This document shows, in pieces, positions 36,340-64,000 of a DNA stretch of 64,000 nucleotides. Origin of the DNA: Cristatella mucedo. Lineage: Eukaryota > Bryozoa > Phylactolaemata > Cristatellidae. Below the pieces are notes generated by a model, which saw only the letters and a program-made list of their open reading frames with translations, was not told the DNA's origin and made no database searches. Where the stretch lies: assembly GCA_009760855.2 (NCBI GenBank), contig WPIO01000006.1:8365001-8429000 (forward strand), read 5' to 3'. Each line of letters begins with the position of its first letter. Within the stretch, counting starts at the first letter, position 1. The position numbers were made by a program, and so were the translations under genes.

Positions 36340-37012
36340 TTTTTAACTGGCTCCCTAGTTCTGTCTAGGCTGGCGTAATGCAATTCCGTCTCGGCTACCA
36401 AAAAAGTCACGAAGCCTCTGCAGCTAGTGATAAATATGGTTACAAGGCAGTTAACAAATCCCAGAGGTTCAGCCACGTTTTTCCTTTCCTAAATGAGCTG
36501 CGATGGTTGACCAACGAATATCAAGCAAAATCCATATGCTGACCCATAAAGCCCTCCGTGGCGAGGGTTCTTCATACCTATCTGGACAAGTGTCAGCCTT
36601 CTCGTTCCCTCAAGTCCACTGCAGGATATAAATAAGAAATAAGCTGTTCCATTACTCCGCTTAAAGACTGTTGGTTACAGAAGATTTTGCTCTGCAGGTC
36701 CTAGACAGTGGAATCCACTCCTACAATTCTTTGGCAACAACGTATATTCTCCTGCTGCCGATTGTGGCACATCCTTTCGCGCCGTCCGGAACTATCACTT
36801 CCGATCTAGTTACTTCAGTGACTGCCCTTGTTACTCAGCTATGCTTCTCACCTTCTGTTTGCTCTGCAAGATGAAGTCTGTTGGCCAACGTATTGGTACC
36901 GAAAGCCACTGGGCTTTAAGTGCTCCACAGAAACTCTCCATCCTAAAACAAACGTAGCCACAATGGCTTTGTGGAGTTACAGATGGAGAAACATTCATTA
37001 CATTACATCACC
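36340..37012 (+). repeat. LINE-B C-terminal region and 3' end
   Basis: Plus-strand pieces read like L2 proteins: a WLPSS start, then NKSQRFSHVFPFLNEL, THKALRGEGSSYLSG, and the 3' block cttctgtttgctctgcaaga, atggctttgtggagttacag, ending attacattaca. Several stops and shifts. Confidence 0.75.
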
Positions 37013-39524
37013 ATACTCAGTCGTTCCCTATTCGACCGCTGTATTCGTCGGTCTAAGATTGGGCGGTCGATGATTACTCGCAAGCGCCGATCGCCCGAAT
37101 TTAATCCGAACGGTAACTTGCTGAGTGTGGATGCTCGTACGATGCAACATTCGATCGATGCAACATCCGGACAGGTGTGTTGCACCGTAACTAGCGAAGC
37201 CTCGAAACGCTGGGCAAAGCTGCTCTGTAAGCAAGATCCGTGCCCTCTCTGCTACCAGCTTCGATCGGAGCATGACGTTTGACCCGAGTGGCTGAGGCTA
37301 CACACACTCCGATTACTCTGGCCAAAGCCTCGGAGAGGCACACACGACTACCGAAGGGCAAGGCAGGAGCTAACGACGGCCACGCAAAGGTCCCTCGGTC
37401 GACAGCTAAGCGAATCGCTAGGGCTGCATTCTGCAAGGCCAGCTCAGATTGGCAAAATTAATGAAGCTCACCGAAAGTTCACACAATACAGATAAGCTAC
37501 CTTCAGGTTACTTTCGTACATGCATTTTAATAAGGGTAATTTGTACTCAGCATCTGCATTAGCAAAGCAGGAAACCGAGTGTCTCAGACTCGGACGTAGC
37601 TGTAATCATAAGCACTGCATTTAAGTAGTATCAGAACAAGCGTGAAATGCACAGGCGATACGAAAGTCGGTACACAAAAAGTCGCGGCAAAACTGTGTCC
37701 GAGGTTCATGTCCATTGGGCATACATAAAGGTAGTCAATCGGTAGAAAAAATCCAAAAGGCCCACTAATCCAACAGGCCCACAAATAATGAAAGCGCTTA
37801 AAAGTTGGTTAAAAGTTAGCTGGGTATTGCTGCAGCTTGCCCTGTTAGATTCATAGCTATTAAAAAACTAAAAACTACCGTGTAGAATCCACCCGGTGAA
37901 TACAGAAGTTGGGTGCAAGCGAAAAAACACAATTAAAAAATACCATGCAAGATCCATCCGACGAATGCAGAAGGTGGGCACCAGCAAAAACTCATTAACA
38001 TCGCGGCAACAGCATCGCTGCAGGGAAGTCCGCCGAGTTGCCGGTGGCAACCGGCAGAAGGAAGCGAATAGAGGCAGCACGAGAGGAATTCGGTCGACCG
38101 GTGCTTCGTCAGTCCTTCACCAGACCTTCGGAGCTGCTCGCTCGAGACGAATTTCCAAAGCGCGAAGTCGGGCGGGTCTTGGCTGCAACATCGAGCGCGA
38201 GCCGAGCGAGGAATAATCATCATCAGCTGCTGCTAGCTAGCATCCGACATGCCGGCGCAGCAGGCTCGTCGCCAGCGACTGCCATTCAGCTAACGAAGGC
38301 CTGCAAAAGCTGCCTGCACCTAAGCGAAGGCTCGCGGCCGACAACGAGCTGGCTACGAACTGCTCGGGGAGCCGGCTAGTGGGCACCGGCTGCCCAGCAG
38401 TGGAGTAGAGGCAGCACCACCCAGCGCACACACAAGGCAGCCCACGGTGCAGCAGCGACGTTGGCAAGCGAGACGCAATAGCGTTTGACGAACGACGAAA
38501 GACGAACAAAAGCCCGAGCTGTGAGCCGGTCAGGCGCCGGTGTGCAGCTGCCATTCTCCTGCAGCAAGCAGGGCGAGCAGGTCATTGGCTTACAATGAAA
38601 GCCGGCGACTCGACTGTCGAGCAAGCCCGAGAGACGCGAGCGAGCAACGAATGCCGGCGCGCCCCCTGACCCACTCTGTCCTTGGTCTCCCATTTTCCCA
38701 GTTACATTCTATCGCAGAAAGAACTGGAGCCACCCACCAAGCTCAGAGAGGCTGCACTAGCTAGTGTGCACACCTAATTTAACCGTCTGCTTCGCGGCAG
38801 CACAGGCTCATGCATGCCTTCACACAGGCTAGGTGCCACTACAACAAAGGGGCACTCACGAGTCATCAAAGGTCACCGTGGGGGTGGGGATGCCAGTGGT
38901 GCCACGTCCGGTCAGCAGTAGTGCCCTGGGCGGTGGAGAAGCAAACAGCAAACCGCCAGCCTCTCGTCTGCACCCTGATACAGGCCAACGTGGAAGCAAA
39001 CAAGAAATGCCAAACACTGAGGGCATCGCCCACTCAATCCTCACGACCAGGTGCGCTGTCAGCACAGTCACGACACTTTCTGCAGTTGTCTAGCTATAGA
39101 GCAGCGATGAGTCCGAGGGAGTTACGCCACTGCTCACTGCTAGCACACAAAGGCTGCAACTAAGAAATTGAGTTAAACATCAAGCCCCAAGAGCAAGTTT
39201 AAAGTTTCCTTCACACTATACACCACGGCATGTGCAGACACAGCCGTCAGCACGACAGAAGTACGAACGACTGGCATGCATTCGCCTGAACCAGGAACAC
39301 TCAGGGAGATCGCATGTGCGATCACATGATCGGGTAACACAACCAGTTCATCACACTTGTTCACCAGTTCCAAGGTACTGGGTCTTAATTCTACAGGATC
39401 TTCTGTGCCATGATTCCCATCAATACCTGATAATACATAAGTAAAGTTTCCTAGCCAACACCCACACTCTCAGCTCATTGTTACCGATGTTGGTGCAGCT
39501 TCTTTCAGATTGCAGCTATTTGCA
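37013..39524. other. Unassigned stretch, partly GC-rich
   Basis: 37.0-37.5 and 38.0-38.8 kb are GC-rich with overlapping 80-117-codon frames on both strands and no domain. No splice-supported gene model. Downstream of the phosphatase gene. Confidence 0.4.
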
Positions 39525-40540
39525 AGATCCAGGCCACAGGGACCCACTAAATGCTGTCGTAAGTAGGTGCATTTCAAAAATTTCTTTTAAATGCTGTCAA
39601 GTCAGGGCCTGTCGTGACGGATGTTGGGAGCGAGTTACAAGCTTTGGGAGCATACGAATTAAATGCACTGTCTCCAAAGGATTTGAGGTTGTACGAGGTA
39701 TAGGTAAACAGTTAGTTTCCGAAAGTCTGCTAGGTAGGATGGAGCCAAAGAATGAAGGGACCTAAAAGTGAGCGACAAAACCTTGAAGGCGATATGTTGC
39801 TTGACTGGAAGCCAGTGCAGGTCGGCAAAAAGTGGTGTGATTTGGTAACTGAGACGCTCACGAGAGACAACCCTAGCTGCAGAGTTTTGCACCAGCTGTT
39901 AGCGCCTGATTGCACATGCCGGTAGGCCAGCAAGCAGTGAGTCACAGAAGTCAAGACAGGATGTCACAAATGCATGGACCAACTTTGATGTGGTATCCTT
40001 ATCTAAACAAGTCCAAATTTTAGCAAAGTTATGTAGCTGAAAGTAGGCAGACTTGACCGTGGAGCTGATGTGGTCGTCTAACGAAAGTCACTTTAAAACC
40101 TGAAACATAGATTTTGTGCCGATTCAACAGAAGAAATGCTGGCAGAGCCGATTTTGAGATTTAGCCTTTCCAGTTTCTGAATCACACTTGGTTTGCCCAT
40201 AACTAGTAAGTTAATTTTATCACTATTTCAATAGGAACATTTGCTGCCACCCATGTGCAGACGTCATCAACAAACGCAGCAAGAGAGTTGAGAGAATTCG
40301 AGGTGCTCGAAGGCTGGGAGGGATCAAAGCAAAGGTACAACTGAGTGTCATCTGCATAGAAATAAAAGCCTAGATTGTGTTTGACAATCACATCGGCAAG
40401 AGGGAGAGTATAAACCGTGAAAAGAACCGGACCTAGCACGGAGCCATGAGGTACCCCATATTTCAGCGGTACCTCGGATGCTCTTTGTCCATTCACATCA
40501 ATACTCTGGAGTCTCCCACTGAGATAGGACTCACCATGGT
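39525..40540 (-). pseudogene. LINE-A reverse transcriptase fragment with intact YADD
   Basis: The minus frame at 40496-40203 encodes GVPHGSVLGPVLFTVYTLPL and FYADDTQLYLCFDPSQ, the best-kept active site in the window. A C-terminal frame (39954-39659) encodes MQNSAARVVSRERLSYQIT. The 3' tail is missing, and the copy is interrupted by stops between these parts. Confidence 0.82.
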
Positions 40541-40989
40541 TACCACTCTGTGATCGGTATACCAGGAGCCCATTCAGCTACCAATTACAATGCCTACGAT
40601 TGACGAACCAAACAAAACGTGGTATCGTTCAAATTGCCAAAACAGCTTTCTTCATAAAGCACACGATACTAATTCTTACAGCCAACAACAATGAATGACA
40701 CGATCAACTTATACTGGCAGCTAGCAGAAATACCTCGTGTGATGGATCCTTCATGAGTAATCGATGATGGACAAGCATGTCCGGTAAAGACCCATAACAA
40801 TGATACTAGAATATTTTCACATGCCCCTAAGAGCACAAAATCTTATTCTATGCACTTTGCACATGCTGGCAAAGAAAGATCTTTCAGTTGGCAGTGGTAT
40901 CAAAGAAACATCTTTCAGTAGGTTTAGAGGCCTGACACTAAATACCACGGCAAGATTCACCAAGATTACTAATGCTTTCACGATTACAA

Positions 40990-63376
<22,387 letters not shown>

Positions 63377-63769
63377 CTGAAACAAAAACCATACAATGTT
63401 GCACTGCTCCTGAAGCATTGGTAGAGTGACGAAAACATTGGTTGAGGGCCCAAAAAGAATTTCAGCTCTAATTGGGCACAAAACAAGGTTTCGTCATTAT
63501 TATTATTATAAATTATACAGCATGCCACTAAATGAGCAACTTCATACACTGCAGGGCAAGATCGTGCAAAGTTCGTCCATGTTTGAACTCAAATCATTAA
63601 CATACATGACTGCTAAATATGGGTCAGATAAAGCCCTCAAACGTATCTACTGAGCATAGATGGCCAGGGTCACATTCTCTAAGCAGCAACAGCTATTAGT
63701 GATGATGAACATAGTGGTTCGCAGGTAGTAACTCGCCTCACCGTGCTCAGCTGAAATATGACTGAACAC

Positions 63770-64000
63770 GAAGCACTAGCTGCAGAGTTTTGCACCAGCT
63801 GTAAGAGCCTGATTGCACATGACGGTAGGTCACCAAGCAGTGAGTTACAGAAGTCAAGACGGGATGTCACAAATGCATGGACCAACTTTGATGTGGTATC
63901 CCTATCTAAACAAGCCCAAATTTTAGCAATGCTATGCAGCTGAAAATATGCAGACTTGATTGTGGAGCTGATGTGGTCGTCTAACAAAAGGTCACTTTGG
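63770..64000 (-). repeat. LINE-A fragment running off the window
   Basis: The minus frame at 63987 to about 63770 encodes LDDHISSTIKSAYFQLHSIA, LDRDTTSKLVHAFVTSRLDF and LLQLVQNSAA. It continues past the right edge; the 3' part after QNSAA is absent. Confidence 0.85.

Noticed and set aside
40734-40805. Possible additional 3' exon of the phosphatase (acceptor attctag, donor gtattt, open in phase)
   Set aside because: It would need the gtaagt donor at 40997 to be used, encodes nothing recognisable and would itself require further exons. The in-frame TAA at 40990 is simpler.
34000-40900. Second PTP domain (D2) downstream of the catalytic domain
   Set aside because: No KNRY, QGP, WPD or HCSAG-like motifs on the minus strand, and the tail sequence is unlike a D1-D2 linker.

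Overview
This is animal nuclear DNA, most likely from an invertebrate. Its genes have introns, it carries degraded L2-clade LINEs, tRNA-derived SINEs and a fossil hAT transposon, and it holds many dinucleotide microsatellites. I cannot fix the phylum from sequence alone. Nothing in it looks bacterial or organellar.

The only cellular gene I can support is on the minus strand and fills the right third of the window (63376 down to 40990; the 5' end lies beyond the right edge). It is a receptor-type protein tyrosine phosphatase with a single catalytic domain, resembling the R3 subgroup (PTPRB/PTPRJ/PTPRO, Drosophila Ptp10D). I reconstructed 13 exons by hand. Every junction has GT..AG ends and all phases agree, giving a continuous 566-residue frame plus stop: two fibronectin type III (FN3) domains, one transmembrane helix, a juxtamembrane segment, a complete PTP domain with all catalytic motifs, and a short tyrosine-rich tail. 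The extracellular FN3 domains sense or bind outside the cell and the cytoplasmic domain dephosphorylates phosphotyrosine. Start codon, signal peptide and promoter are outside the window.

Most of the rest is repeats. LINE-A and LINE-B (both L2-like reverse transcriptases ending in short ATT or TTACA tails) occur as many truncated copies on both strands. Two tRNA-derived SINE families also occur. SINE-A is found at 7.0, 7.8, 26.9, 44.3 and 63.1 kb with a doubtful copy at 60.7 kb. SINE-B is found at 11.5, 33.6, 34.4 and 51.7 kb, and its 3' end resembles the LINE-A 3' end. A degraded hAT (ZMYM1/DUF4371-type) transposase lies at 17.6-19.35 kb. A 1.1-kb stretch with about 59-bp terminal inverted repeats lies at 30.4-31.5 kb.

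Layout: 0-3.6 kb LINE-B remnant and unassigned DNA; 3.6-17.2 kb LINE-A copies, an opposed SINE-A pair and SINE-B; 17.6-19.4 kb hAT fossil; 19.9-25.6 kb GC- and CpG-rich block with local duplications and a perfect hairpin; 25.6-31.8 kb microsatellites, SINE and LINE pieces and the inverted-repeat element; 31.9-40.5 kb LINE and SINE copies and unassigned DNA; 41.0-63.4 kb the phosphatase gene with repeat-filled introns; 63.8 kb to the end a LINE-A copy running off the edge.
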